Counted from the first letter of the stretch, positions 8,472 through 17,028 are shown. The stretch is DNA of 64,000 bases from Methylobacterium sp. WL119 (GCF_008039875.1 NZ_VRUU01000004.1:1-64000), one strand, 5' to 3'. Notes: generated from the letters alone by a model not told the origin. A program made the numbers and translations.

Positions 8472-8711
8472 CTACCGCATTGCTCTCACCGCCTCCGCCA
8501 ACCGCGCCGATGTTCGTAAGCCACTGGTGTGATAGCGATCAGGTCCCGTTGCTCGGGTCGAGCCGCCGAGGTCGATCGCCTGCGCGCCGCAGACCCGCGT
8601 GAACGTCAGCAGGGATAGGCTGCAATAGGCCGCCGCCTGCGACCGGCGCATGAGGCGCGGCCAGTTGGGGAGGGGTTCGGGTTGACGCGCCATCATCTCG
8701 ACTGAGAACAT
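8472..8711 (-). CDS. Small putative HTH protein
   Basis: The segment LPNWPRLMRRSQAAAYCSLS followed by LLTFTRVCG has the shape of excisionase/MerR-type helix-turn-helix proteins (W-P-R-L-M-R...AAAY.S.S...F). ATG codons at 8711, 8696 and 8693 are all possible starts; I take 8711. The C-terminus is less family-like, so late decay is possible. It is divergent from the gene at 8760. Confidence 0.5.
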   Translation of the reverse strand: MFSVEMMARQPEPLPNWPRLMRRSQAAAYCSLSLLTFTRVCGAQAIDLGGSTRATGPDRYHTSGLRTSARLAEAVRAMR

Positions 8712-8759
8712 GAAGTAGGCCGGCCGCGCAGCCTCGGCTTGAACCCGAAGTCGGCAACG

Positions 8760-8990
8760 ATGACGGACAGTCTCGGCTACGGCTATCCCTACACCCTGCC
8801 GGAGATTGAGCAGGCGCATGAACTGGTTGCCCGCATTGCCGTCCAGCACGGCGCGGTCTACCTGCCGCTGCTGGATCGGATGGAACGCGAAGTCGTCCAC
8901 GCGAGGCGCCAGGTCGAAGGCCCCGCCCGTGCGCAGTCAGTTTTGGACGGGTACGCGAAGCGCAGGCGCGGCGAGGCTGCATCGTCATGA
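8760..8990 (+). CDS. Hypothetical protein (76 aa)
   Basis: Starts at ATG 8760 (a TTG at 8739 is a weaker alternative). The product is helical: TLPEIEQAHELVARIAVQHG, then LPLLDRMEREVVHARRQVEG, ending in a basic tail. Its stop overlaps an ATG at 8987 in an ATGA arrangement, which suggests coupling to a following frame. No family is recognised. Confidence 0.55.
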   Translation: MTDSLGYGYPYTLPEIEQAHELVARIAVQHGAVYLPLLDRMEREVVHARRQVEGPARAQSVLDGYAKRRRGEAASS

Positions 8991-9068
8991 GGAAGCCCCC
9001 CAACAGCGCCGGCCGTCCGGTTTCGGATCGACCCAGCCTATGTTTCGACCGACAAGGTCGCGCGCCGT

Positions 9069-9374
9069 ATGGGGCTTACCCCGGATCAGTTCGCGGAATG
9101 CCGGCGACGCCTCTACGCCCGCGGGTTTCCCGTGCCGGACGAGACAACCGGCCTGTACGACATCGAGGCGATTGACCGGTGGCGGAAGCGGCAAAGGCCC
9201 GACCTCTATCCCGAGGTGCAGCCCGGCCTACCCGCTGTTGAGCCTGCTCCTCGTATAGATTGGGGAGAGCGGTTCGTGGAGGCTCAGAAGGCCGAGAGCA
9301 TGGGGGAGCGGTTCGCCAAAGCCGAACGGACACTGCGTGCAAAAACACGATCCGGGGACGACGGACGCGTTTAG
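9069..9374 (+). CDS. Small DNA-binding-like protein, possibly frameshifted at the 5' end
   Basis: The first ATG in the coding frame is 9069, giving 101 residues (MGLTPDQFAECRRRLYARGF, then TGLYDIEAIDRWRKRQ), which resembles small excisionase-like HTH proteins. The same frame upstream encodes FRIDPAYVSTDKVARR, which fits the domain start, but has no start codon before the TGA at 8988. An ATG at 8987, coupled to the preceding gene, is in a different frame. A one-base frameshift around 9000-9030 would join them. Function otherwise unknown. Confidence 0.5.
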   Translation: MGLTPDQFAECRRRLYARGFPVPDETTGLYDIEAIDRWRKRQRPDLYPEVQPGLPAVEPAPRIDWGERFVEAQKAESMGERFAKAERTLRAKTRSGDDGRV

Positions 9375-9454
9375 CCATCCCCGCAACGGGCATTCCTCTG
9401 ATTTTAGCGTCCCATATGTTGTCGCCGGGCGGCCCCTGCCTCTATTCCCTCGCC

Positions 9455-9772
9455 ATGATCCGGTCCGACCTCGTTCTCCGCCTCGCCGCCCTGAACCCGC
9501 ATCTCTACGAGAAGGACTGCGAAGCGGTGGTCGATGCCATTCTCGGCCGCATCGCAGACGCACTGGTGTCCGGCGATCGGGTGGAGATCCGTGGGTTCGG
9601 ATCGTTCACGGTGAAGGAGCAGCGTGCCCGGCAGGGGCGCAATCCAAGGAACGGAGTGCCGGTCGCGGTGCCGGCCAAGACCGTGCTCGCCTTCAAGGCT
9701 GGGAAGGAGATGCGGGCTCGGGTGAACCCTAAAGCAGCCCGGGAGTCCATAGGACAGCAGTTCTCAGGTTGA
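9455..9772 (+). CDS. IHF beta / HU-family DNA-bending protein
   Basis: A 105-residue protein with the HU/IHF fold signature: SDLVLRLAALNPHLYEKDCE, then VDAILGRIADALVSGDRVEI, RGFGSFTVKEQRARQGRNP and the arm-to-C-terminal block PAKTVLAFKAGKEMR. The RNP motif on the DNA-binding arm is intact. It matches IHF beta better than HU and carries a ~12-residue C-terminal extension. A near-duplicate with a frameshift lies at 16034. It is probably an accessory paralogue; the chromosomal ihfB is expected elsewhere. Confidence 0.85.
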   Translation: MIRSDLVLRLAALNPHLYEKDCEAVVDAILGRIADALVSGDRVEIRGFGSFTVKEQRARQGRNPRNGVPVAVPAKTVLAFKAGKEMRARVNPKAARESIGQQFSG

Positions 9773-9809
9773 GACTGAACAAACCTGAGGTGGCGCGATT
9801 GACGGGGGC

Positions 9810-10367
9810 ATGGGACCCATCGTCGTCATCGCTGCCTCCGCTGGGGGCCTTGCCCCAATCAAACAGATCGTCGCTGCGCTACCGACATCCTGCTCGGCAT
9901 CGGTTTTCATCGTCTGGCACACCGGCAGCCATCCCAGCATCCTGCCGGAAATCTTGAACATGACGAGCTGCCTGCTCGTAGGACACGGGGAGGATGGCGA
10001 GCTCATCCAGGCTGGCCGCGTCTACGTCGCCCCTCCCGACAAGCACATGCGGTTGGGCTTCGGTTCGATCTGGCTGGATCAGGGGAGCAAGGTGAACTTC
10101 ACCCGTCCAGCCGCCGATCCCTTGTTCGTCTCAGCCGCCGAGGACTTCGGCGAGCGCGTCATCGGTATCGTGCTCAGCGGCTACGACGGTGACGGAGCGG
10201 ATGGTCTAGCTAGGGTCAAGGAGCGTGGCGGCTTGGCTCTTGTCCAGAAGCCCGAGGAGGCGGAGCAGCCCTCGATGCCCTGGGCAGCCCTCATGGCTGA
10301 TCATCCTGACGCCAGCCTGCCGGTCGCAGAGATGGCCGCTCGCGTGGCTGCGTTGACGCAAGGTTGA
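9810..10367 (+). CDS. Stand-alone CheB-type protein-glutamate methylesterase domain
   Basis: A 185-residue CheB methylesterase domain without the usual N-terminal receiver. Catalytic residues are recognisable: Ser10 in IAASAGG, His37 in VWHTG and Asp128 in the SGYDGDGADG turn. CheB demethylates or deamidates glutamyl residues of chemoreceptors. Without a receiver the protein cannot be controlled by CheA phosphorylation in the standard way. A second stand-alone CheB-like gene follows at 10408 on the same strand, and no chemoreceptor or cheR is nearby. Confidence 0.85.
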   Translation: MGPIVVIAASAGGLAPIKQIVAALPTSCSASVFIVWHTGSHPSILPEILNMTSCLLVGHGEDGELIQAGRVYVAPPDKHMRLGFGSIWLDQGSKVNFTRPAADPLFVSAAEDFGERVIGIVLSGYDGDGADGLARVKERGGLALVQKPEEAEQPSMPWAALMADHPDASLPVAEMAARVAALTQG

Positions 10368-10407
10368 GCAACCGTAAATTCGGCCGATGGTGTGCTACGC
10401 TCCGCAG

Positions 10408-10998
10408 ATGAACACCGACAGCGTCATGCCCTGGTTCGTCGCCGTTGGTGCTTCGGGCGCCGAGGGCCTCACCGATATTAAGGCGCTGCTGCAGGCCTTG
10501 CCCTCGGATCTGCCCGCCGCGGTGCTGATCGTGCTCCACCGCTCGTGGGACCACATCAGCCACCTGCGCGAAGTGCTGGCCCGGGACTCGAACCTGCCGA
10601 TTGTCATCGCGGCGCAGGGCGAGCGCTTCGAGGCGGGGATGGCCTATATCGGCGAACCGGCCGATCACCTTACGCTCGCGGCCAGGAGCTTCGGCGAGAT
10701 CGTAGACGATCCGCATCGTCTGCACGGCAACCGGACAGTGGACCTGCTCTTCCGCTCGGTCGCCGCACATGGCGGGCACAAGATGATCGGCGTGATCCTA
10801 TCCGGCTCCCTGGATGACGGCTCACGCGGCCTCGCCGCCATCCATGCGGCCAGCGGCCTAACGATGGTGCTGACGCCGGACAACCAGCCGGGACCCGGCA
10901 TGCCGGAGAACGCGATTGCTTACGACGGTCCAATCGACGTGATCGGCAGCCTCCACGACATCACAGCTGCCATTGAGAAAGCGGTCAGACACCAGTGA
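10408..10998 (+). CDS. Second stand-alone CheB-type methylesterase domain
   Basis: Also lacks a receiver domain. The nucleophile loop reads VGASGAEG (Ser retained, glycines shuffled), the His is in VLHRSWD and the Asp in SGSLDDGSRG. It is clearly related to its neighbour but diverged, and the altered loops leave activity uncertain. ATGs at 10387, 10408 and 10426 are possible starts; the domain itself begins at PWFVAVGASG. The 40-bp gap suggests cotranscription with the upstream gene. Confidence 0.8.
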   Translation: MNTDSVMPWFVAVGASGAEGLTDIKALLQALPSDLPAAVLIVLHRSWDHISHLREVLARDSNLPIVIAAQGERFEAGMAYIGEPADHLTLAARSFGEIVDDPHRLHGNRTVDLLFRSVAAHGGHKMIGVILSGSLDDGSRGLAAIHAASGLTMVLTPDNQPGPGMPENAIAYDGPIDVIGSLHDITAAIEKAVRHQ

Positions 10999-11351
10999 CT
11001 GTAGGAGGCAGGCCCGTCCCCCGATCTGATCACGGGGCGACGGGTGCTTCGTTCATCTCACCAGCGAACCGGTCCTGAGCCCGGCTTGCCGGGAAGGTGC
11101 CTGTACTGAGTTAACCGGAGATCAATGGCGCGACGCTCGACGGTTCCAGGATGATGCGGCGCTTGGATCCTAGTGATTGTCGAGAGGCCGAACATGGGGC
11201 CATGCGTATCGCAGAGCCGGCTTTAATCGGGTTCCTCCGCGAATTTTAGATCGCTGAATAACTATTTCCCCGGTCAACATTGAAACTTTTCCGTTCCTGA
11301 TTTCGTCTCCCCGCCTAGTCGGTAGCGAAAAATTATAATCAGGAGGAAAAT
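10999..11351. other. 353-bp stretch without a gene
   Basis: A weak GC hairpin around 11014-11042, just after the cheB-like gene, may terminate it. The last ~120 bp are AT-rich and carry the leader of the next gene, whose ribosome binding site AGGAGG stands at 11341. No other feature is seen. Confidence 0.45.
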
Positions 11352-11696
11352 ATGCTCGTTAGATTTCTGGCTTTTGGCATGATGGTTGTGGCTTCAGCAC
11401 CTACGATAGCGCAGGAGGCTCAAAAGCCATCCGTGACGGAACAGCAGAGAAAATCCGTCGGTGACGAGAAGGCAGCAGAGATCCGAGCATTGATTGAGAA
11501 GGCAAGGATCAGGCAGCAAGGGATTGATCGGCAGAACGAGAATTTGTGGAGCCGCTGGACGTATGCGGTCTGTATTGGGTGTGGGCCGGCATCGGGGAAA
11601 ATCCGCTCAGTGCGAACGAACCCCCTGCGGGTCCTGATGGGCATTCCGGCCGCTGAGGATGACGCTCGTGCCTCTCGCGGGAGGCGGAACATATAA
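11352..11696 (+). CDS. Secreted hypothetical protein (114 aa)
   Basis: A strong AGGAGG precedes the ATG. Residues 1-20 form a signal peptide (MLVRFLAFGMMVVASAPTIA), with probable cleavage before QEAQ. The mature part begins with a charged helical stretch and contains WTYAVCIGCGP, whose two cysteines could form a disulfide, then TNPLRVLMGIPAAEDDAR. Proteins with this tail recur in methylobacteria. Periplasmic location is inferred; function unknown. Confidence 0.7.
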   Translation: MLVRFLAFGMMVVASAPTIAQEAQKPSVTEQQRKSVGDEKAAEIRALIEKARIRQQGIDRQNENLWSRWTYAVCIGCGPASGKIRSVRTNPLRVLMGIPAAEDDARASRGRRNI

Positions 11697-11742
11697 GGTG
11701 CAGGCGGCCCGCGCGGCGTGCGCTTCCTGACCGACAACGCTT

Positions 11743-12297
11743 TTATGGAAAGTCGGACGCTTCGGCCTCGACCGCCATGAAGTCGTTCCAGACGTTCGGG
11801 CGGGCCATGAAGCCGGGCGGCAGTATGGCATCGATCTCCTCCCCCGTTAGGACCTCGCGGGCCATCAGAGCCTCGGCCACGCGTTCGATGTCGGCGCGGT
11901 GTCTGCGGACCAGAGCGCGAGCCGCACGCCGCAGGCGGTCCTCTCTCGCCTCGTGCTGCTTCTCCGGCTCGATCTCGTAGAGCATGAGCGTGATCTGACA
12001 GCGATCTTCGGCGTCGCCGCCCTGGCTGCTACCAAGGATCGCTGTCTCTGCCTCGGTGCCGGCCATGAAGGTCAGGATGCGGCCGACGAACACTGACCGC
12101 ATTCCTTTTGATGCCGTGCCACGCCATTTCCCGCGGCGATCCCACTCGAACAGGATCAGGCTCGGATCGGCCGTGATGCTGTGCCCGGCGCTGTCGTCAT
12201 CGGCCTTAATCGTCGCCCAGCCGCAGGCCATGGTCAGCACGCGGCCGATGACGGCGTGCCCGTCTTCGTAAATGGCGGTGTGGCGACGATCATTCAC
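11743..12297 (-). CDS. FtsH-type M41 peptidase-domain-like protein, active site altered
   Basis: The protein aligns with the C-terminal M41 domain of FtsH: DGHAVIGRVLTMACGWATI, then RILTFMAGTEAETAILGSSQ, GGDAEDRCQITLML and a helical C-terminus with LVRRHRADIERVAEAL. No AAA module is present. The zinc motif HEAGH reads YEDGH here: the first His is Tyr10, while Glu11 and His14 remain. Proteolysis is therefore doubtful and a binding role is possible. GTG 12297 is the start and overlaps the stop of the small upstream gene by eight bases. Confidence 0.7.
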   Translation of the reverse strand: MNDRRHTAIYEDGHAVIGRVLTMACGWATIKADDDSAGHSITADPSLILFEWDRRGKWRGTASKGMRSVFVGRILTFMAGTEAETAILGSSQGGDAEDRCQITLMLYEIEPEKQHEAREDRLRRAARALVRRHRADIERVAEALMAREVLTGEEIDAILPPGFMARPNVWNDFMAVEAEASDFP

Positions 12298-12376
12298 CGG
12301 CCGGCGCCTTCCGCTCCCGAAACCAGATACCGGCCCCTCCCCCGTTCTCGAGGATGAATTCGTAGGTGCTGTGCAT
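12290..12376 (-). CDS. 28-residue ORF coupled to the M41-like gene
   Basis: ATG 12376 has a strong ribosome binding site (GAGGGGAG, seven bases before). It encodes MHSTYEFILENGGGAGIWFR followed by ERKAPAGE. The stop overlaps the GTG start of the next gene, so translation is probably coupled. The frame also opens further upstream to an ATG at 12424 (44 residues). It may be a leader peptide or a small partner protein. Confidence 0.45.
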   Translation of the reverse strand: MHSTYEFILENGGGAGIWFRERKAPAGE

Positions 12377-12507
12377 CAGTCGGCTCCCCTCGGCCACAAA
12401 GGTGGAGGCCGAGCTAATAGCCATCGTCACGGAATACGAAGGGTTCGCTCACGTAAGCGATGAAGCCATGGCCCGTGAGGATGATGCCGTCGTCCGCGTC
12501 GATCAGA

Positions 12508-13560
12508 TCAGATCACGGGCGCCGAGAACAGCGCGCCGTACATCGCCGCATGGCCGACGTAGTAGAGCGTGAGGAAGCCGGTGAGCGCCACCGCGTAGTA
12601 GGCCGGGGCCAGCGCCACGTCGCGGCGGCGGACGGCGCTGCGGGCGTCGTCGGCGGCGATGCCGATCAGCACCACGATGATCCCGGAATGGCCGATCGCA
12701 TCGACCTTGCCGAACTCGAACACGGCGGAGACGAAGATCGCGGCCAGGATGATCGCGGCGGTGCGGCGCACCAGGGGCGTCCAGATCAGGGCGAAGGCCA
12801 GGGTGAACTCGACGACGCCGGCAGCCTTCATAAACAGCTCGGGCGAGGCGCCGAAGGTCATCTCGGGCTTGGCGGCCAGGAGCGGCGCGGTCCATTCCGG
12901 GTAGGCCCACTTCTCGACCGAGGCCCACATCAGGGTGACGGCGGCGGCGGCGCGGACCACGTCGATGGGGCGGATGCCGTAGAGGGTGCGGTCGAGGCCG
13001 GTGAGGATCAGGTAGGCGGCGACGCCGAGGAAGACCGGGTAGTCGGCCAGATGGAACGCGCCGTAGCTCCAGGTCGCGTAGCCGAACAGCACGATGATGC
13101 CGGCGCCGGCCAGCGGCAGGGTGCGGTGCCAGATCAGGCAGGCCGCAAGCGCGAGCTGGAACCACGGGATCCAGGCCGCGTCGGTCTTGAGCTCGGGGGT
13201 GAGGATGATGCCGCCGAGCGTCCAGAGCGAGACGAAGAAGAAGCCCAGCGTCGCCCGCACCAGCAATTCGGTGTCGGTGCGCAGCCGCGCGGTGACCCGG
13301 TCTAGGGCGTTGAGCAGCGCGGTGCCGAGCGGGGTGCCCTCGGCGAGGCACCCGAACATCAGGCACAGGACCGACAGGCCGACGAGCCACTCGAAATCGA
13401 GGCAGAGCACCTGCTCGAGGCCGCGGGGCTGGCCGGCGACGTCGTAGGCGCAGAACCACTTCACATGGGCGCTGGCCTCGCTGGGGGTGAAGAGCACGGC
13501 CGGCACCGCCAGCAAGACACCAAAAAGCCAACGAAGCTGTCGTGCTGCTTGCGGAGTCAT
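12508..13560 (-). CDS. Multi-pass inner membrane protein
   Basis: About 350 residues with a hydrophobic N-terminus that could be a signal or first helix (RWLFGVLLAVPAVLF), then EASAHVKWFCAYDVAGQPRG and at least eight further hydrophobic helices (for example LVGLSVLCLMFGCLAEGTPL and IIVVLIGIAADDA). Histidines and the FEFGKVDAIGHSG segment are reminiscent of DoxX-like membrane proteins. Substrate and pathway are unknown. ATG 13560 is preferred because the hydrophobic N-terminus then starts promptly; 13590 is also open. Confidence 0.75.
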   Translation of the reverse strand: MTPQAARQLRWLFGVLLAVPAVLFTPSEASAHVKWFCAYDVAGQPRGLEQVLCLDFEWLVGLSVLCLMFGCLAEGTPLGTALLNALDRVTARLRTDTELLVRATLGFFFVSLWTLGGIILTPELKTDAAWIPWFQLALAACLIWHRTLPLAGAGIIVLFGYATWSYGAFHLADYPVFLGVAAYLILTGLDRTLYGIRPIDVVRAAAAVTLMWASVEKWAYPEWTAPLLAAKPEMTFGASPELFMKAAGVVEFTLAFALIWTPLVRRTAAIILAAIFVSAVFEFGKVDAIGHSGIIVVLIGIAADDARSAVRRRDVALAPAYYAVALTGFLTLYYVGHAAMYGALFSAPVI

Positions 13561-13745
13561 AACGGAACCTAGTGGAGCGTCTACAGGCATCCGCCTGCCC
13601 CACTATTTACCCTGAATTTAGGGGCAAGTTCTAACCAAATCTTAACCTCATATTGAGAGCTGGTTAACAGCTATGGTTAACTGGTTGCCGGCTTGGAAGC
13701 GGTCCAGAGACGTAGGGTGGCCTCATTTCTTGCTGATACAGCCTA

Positions 13746-13928
13746 ATGAAGGGTGTGGAAGTAGCGGCTATGTTCGTTTTGAGCCTCATGTGTCTCGTCT
13801 CGGGAGCGACGCTTGCCGGCAATGCCCCGCACCAACCCAGGCGCCAGGCTGCCATCGAGAGCATGGGCGGCTGCTTGATTATCGGCGGCCTCTGTCTCCT
13901 CGGCGCCGGCCTGCCGTTGTTTCGTTAA
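13746..13928 (+). CDS. Small membrane protein (60 aa)
   Basis: Two predicted transmembrane helices, VAAMFVLSLMCLVSGATLAG and GGCLIIGGLCLLGAGLPLF, are joined by a short polar loop (NAPHQPRRQAAIES). This hairpin topology in a 60-residue protein with good codon use supports a real gene. Function unknown. Confidence 0.6.
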   Translation: MKGVEVAAMFVLSLMCLVSGATLAGNAPHQPRRQAAIESMGGCLIIGGLCLLGAGLPLFR

Positions 13929-14087
13929 AACGGCTAGGGCTAAGCTTTCAAGGGTGAGATCGCGCGGCGGCTGACATTGAAGCTCGGGCCGATCTCTGTG
14001 CAGATCTCGACGGCTGCGACACCAACGAGCCGCGCACGATCTACTGGCTATCTGAGGTCAAGCACAAATGCGACGAAGGTCGCTTCG

Positions 14088-15146
14088 TCAGGCTGCAGCC
14101 GTCGTAGCTTCCGCGACGCAGACTCTGTTCCGACCTGTTCGCTTCGCCTCGTACAGAGCCGCATCCGACCGCTCAATCAAATCCGCGCCACTTTCTCCCG
14201 CGCGGTGCTCGGCTACTCCGATTGAGATCGTCACCCTGCCTACCGTCTCACCGGTACCGCGTTTCATCAGCACCTGTGCCGCTAGCCGTTCGCACATCTG
14301 CCACGCTACCGTCCGGGCTACCGCATGGTCTGCCCCCGCAAGTAGGATCACGAACTCCTCGCCGCCGAAACGTGCTGCCGTATCTCGGCCCTTCACATTG
14401 TCCGCGAGCATGCGGGCGACTCGCCGCAGGACTTGATCGCCGGTTTTGTGCCCATGCTCGTCGTTAAAGCGCTTGAAGTGATCCACATCGATCATGAGAA
14501 GGGCAAAACGACTGGATGGATTGGCAACGGCATCCTTGATCGCTCGTCGCAACTTGGAGTCGAAAGCGCGTCGATTAGCGATCCCGGTCAGCGCATCGGT
14601 GGCGGCTTCCTGGCGTACCTGGAGAAGATCCTCCCGCAGGCGAGCGATACGTCCAACCGAAGCGGACAGCTGCGCTTCGAGTACCCGGTTGCGAGCGCTC
14701 GCCCCCTCGGTTTCGGCCGTCAGCATCGTCACGGCACGCAGCAATTCCTCGGTACCCGAGCTTGCGTTCAAATGAGTGCGCCAGTGATCCAGCGTACCAC
14801 CGTAGGCTCGGATTGCGTCACCATCGCGCGTGACCTGTTCGACGATCCCCTGGGCGACATCAGCGAGATCGTCGGCACCAGCCGCGACCCTGGCACTGTC
14901 CTCCCCTCTGTCGATGTAATCCCGATGAAGGGCATCGATGTACCCAGCGGTGAGCAGCTGTCCGTTAGCCTCACACTCGCGGACATGGCTAACGAGCGGC
15001 CGGTTGCCACCGTCAAACAACGCGTAGAAGACTTCGAAGCTACGCGGCGTCGGCGGGATGCCCTGTTGGCGCAGTGCATCCCAGGCTCGTTCGCCAACCG
15101 ATTTTAGATCTAGTCGGTTGTAATCTTGCTCTGCGTGCTGGCTCAT
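14088..15146 (-). CDS. Diguanylate cyclase (GGDEF domain)
   Basis: The C-terminal ~170 residues are a GGDEF domain: DALTGIANRRAFD, ALLMIDVDHFKRFND, then ARFGGEEFVILLAG, with the active loop in the competent GGEEF form. It should make cyclic di-GMP from GTP. The I-site position reads KGRD rather than RxxD, so product inhibition may be weak. The N-terminal ~170 residues are helical and soluble, with no membrane segment or known sensor domain. The PilZ protein at 1.3 kb is a possible downstream receptor. Confidence 0.92.
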   Translation of the reverse strand: MSQHAEQDYNRLDLKSVGERAWDALRQQGIPPTPRSFEVFYALFDGGNRPLVSHVRECEANGQLLTAGYIDALHRDYIDRGEDSARVAAGADDLADVAQGIVEQVTRDGDAIRAYGGTLDHWRTHLNASSGTEELLRAVTMLTAETEGASARNRVLEAQLSASVGRIARLREDLLQVRQEAATDALTGIANRRAFDSKLRRAIKDAVANPSSRFALLMIDVDHFKRFNDEHGHKTGDQVLRRVARMLADNVKGRDTAARFGGEEFVILLAGADHAVARTVAWQMCERLAAQVLMKRGTGETVGRVTISIGVAEHRAGESGADLIERSDAALYEAKRTGRNRVCVAEATTAAA

Positions 15147-15667
15147 GAGTGTTCACAAAGGAAGGATGCCTTGGAGGACATTCCACCGGTAAGGTTACGT
15201 TCGCGTGAACGTCGAACTGTCAATCCAACTTTGAAGCGAGCCTAAGCAGGTCGGTTAGTCCGAAGCGCTGAGGTGGTGCATCAGGATCAGGTTAATCGCG
15301 ACATCGCTCATGCTTCTGATCGAGCTACTCCCTGGGTTCTAAAGAAGTCTCTGTCGGCGGTTTGGGCTGAGGGCGCGGATCGCCCAACGGTGACCTAGCC
15401 CTGGGGGTGAACTCTTCTGCCATGTCGAATGCCCGCTTGCGCCTATCGCATCACTCTTCCGCCTCTAAGTCAGCGGTAAGGGGCTGGGCTGCGCTGCGAT
15501 GACGGACCCCGAATGCCGTCTTTACCCTCTCTGATCTCACATGCTTCGGCCGGGATGGGAGGAGCGCCTCTGCGTCCAGACAAAGGTTAAGCTTTCGGTA
15601 ACGTCGTTGGTGTCTCGTGATCCTCGGTTGACTTCGACCGGGCGGCCATTCTTGCGAGGCCATTGCC
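15147..15667. other. 521-bp stretch without a supported gene
   Basis: It lies between the divergently read cyclase gene and a secreted-protein gene. Short frames on both strands lack family resemblance and ribosome binding sites. Promoters of both neighbours must be here. Confidence 0.4.
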
Positions 15668-16027
15668 ATGCGCCATGCCGCATTCGCGATAATCGCGTTC
15701 GTTAGCTTGATTGAACCTGCAGCAGCTCAAACGCGCTTCGCTGCCCCACATCCGCAGCCGACAGCGCTCAGCACGCGAGGAGCGCACGTTGAGCAGGCAC
15801 CTGACGATCCGACGATCACGGGCGCTATTGCCAACGCGGAGGCGCGTAAGCGGATGGATGCTTTTGATCGTCGTATTGCGACCCGCAGCAACCAAGCGGT
15901 ACGCTCGATATGTCCTGAGTGTGCGTCTGACGCCAAGCGGCACAAATGGGCGGCCGGACGCATCGAAGCTAACGCGGAAGTGTCAGAGTTTCCGATCAAA
16001 GATCCAGCCCAGGCACCTGATGAATAG
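15668..16027 (+). CDS. Secreted hypothetical protein (119 aa)
   Basis: Residues 1-20 form a signal peptide (MRHAAFAIIAFVSLIEPAAA, cleavage before QTRF). The mature part is polar, with NAEARKRMDAFDRRI and ICPECASDAKRHKWAAGR. The CPEC pair followed by basic residues could bind metal or form a disulfide. The stop is seven bases before the frameshifted ihfB copy. Function unknown. Confidence 0.65.
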   Translation: MRHAAFAIIAFVSLIEPAAAQTRFAAPHPQPTALSTRGAHVEQAPDDPTITGAIANAEARKRMDAFDRRIATRSNQAVRSICPECASDAKRHKWAAGRIEANAEVSEFPIKDPAQAPDE

Positions 16028-16033
16028 GACCTC

Positions 16034-16345
16034 ATGATCCGGTCCGCCCCCGCTCTTCGCGTCGCTGCCCTGAACCCGCATCTCTACGAGAAAGACTGCG
16101 TGGCGCTGGTCGATGCCATTCTCGGTCGCATCTCGGATGCGCTCGCAGCTGGCGACCGGGTGGGAATCCGTGGGTTCGGATCCTTCACTGTGAAGGAGCA
16201 GCGCGCCCGGCAGGGGCGCAACCCAGGAAGGAAGCACGGATCAAGGTGCCAGCCAAAACTGCGCTTGCCTTCAAAGCCGGGAAGGACATGCGGGATCGGC
16301 TGAACCCAGAAGTGTCCGAGCGGTGCATAGGTCGGCAGTTCGCAG
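16034..16345 (+). pseudogene. Frameshifted ihfB paralogue
   Basis: The first ~68 codons closely match the intact IHF-beta paralogue at 9455 (NPHLYEKDC, VDAILGRISDALAAGDRVGI, FGSFTVKEQRARQGRNP). After RNP the frame is lost. The rest of the protein (KVPAKTALAFKAGKDMRDRL) continues in another frame. Between the RNP codons and the VPAK block this copy has 23 bases where the intact gene has 24, a net loss of one. The DNA-binding arm would be truncated. Confidence 0.8.
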
Positions 16346-16683
16346 ATTCACTCAGTCGGCCTCTCCCGGCTGGAAGGTGCCGGCCCCGCTCGACAGGTAC
16401 AAACCAGCCAGCGCTCTCGTAGTTTTTAGCCGCCGACGAGGTCGAGCGATCGCCACCACAGAGGCGCCCCAAAGTCGAGTTTAGGGTGACATGTCATTTT
16501 TGGCCAGCATCTGACCTGACGCAGGTTTCACGCTTATTCCTACTGCATCGATCGATAGTTAGGGCGGAGACGTGGATATATGGAACGCTTGCTATCGCGG
16601 ATATAGGTTGAATTCTAGGCAATCTACGACCGCTCTCTTACCATCTCACGTGCGAGCGTCCTGCCACAGTACGAGGGTGGGAT
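16346..16683. other. 338-bp stretch without a gene
   Basis: The first part may be decayed 3' tail of the ihfB copy. The remainder is AT-richer and precedes the cupredoxin gene. No repeat or RNA is seen. Confidence 0.4.
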
Positions 16684-17028
16684 ATGCACGCTTATAGAAC
16701 TAGTATGTCAGTCGTCGCCTTAACCATCGCGCTCGCCGCGGCCGGATCAGCTCGCGCAGAACTGTCTAGTAGCATCAGGATCGTGCTTCAGAAGAGTCGG
16801 CACTACGATCCCACCGACCTTTTCCTGCGCCGAGGTGACACCATCACCCTCATCAATGGTGACGATAGCATGATCCATCACGCCTTCATTGAGGCCGATC
16901 GGTTCGCGTTCGATGCTGGGGACCAAGAGCCTGGCAAGCAGGCCACGCTGACGCTCAAGGAGCCCGGCAACTTCATCATCCAGTGCGGCATTCACCCAAA
17001 GATGAAGCTCACCTTGCACGTCCAGTAG
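16684..17028 (+). CDS. Periplasmic cupredoxin (plastocyanin-like)
   Basis: A signal peptide ends near ARA-ELSS. The mature ~90 residues have the blue-copper fold: FLRRGDTITLINGDDSM, then IHHAF and the C-terminal loop QCGIHPKMKL. The type 1 copper ligands are all present (His in the HHAF segment, then Cys, His and Met in CxxHxxM). It resembles MauL-like and plastocyanin-like small electron carriers. The redox partner is not evident from the neighbours. Confidence 0.85.
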   Translation: MHAYRTSMSVVALTIALAAAGSARAELSSSIRIVLQKSRHYDPTDLFLRRGDTITLINGDDSMIHHAFIEADRFAFDAGDQEPGKQATLTLKEPGNFIIQCGIHPKMKLTLHVQ

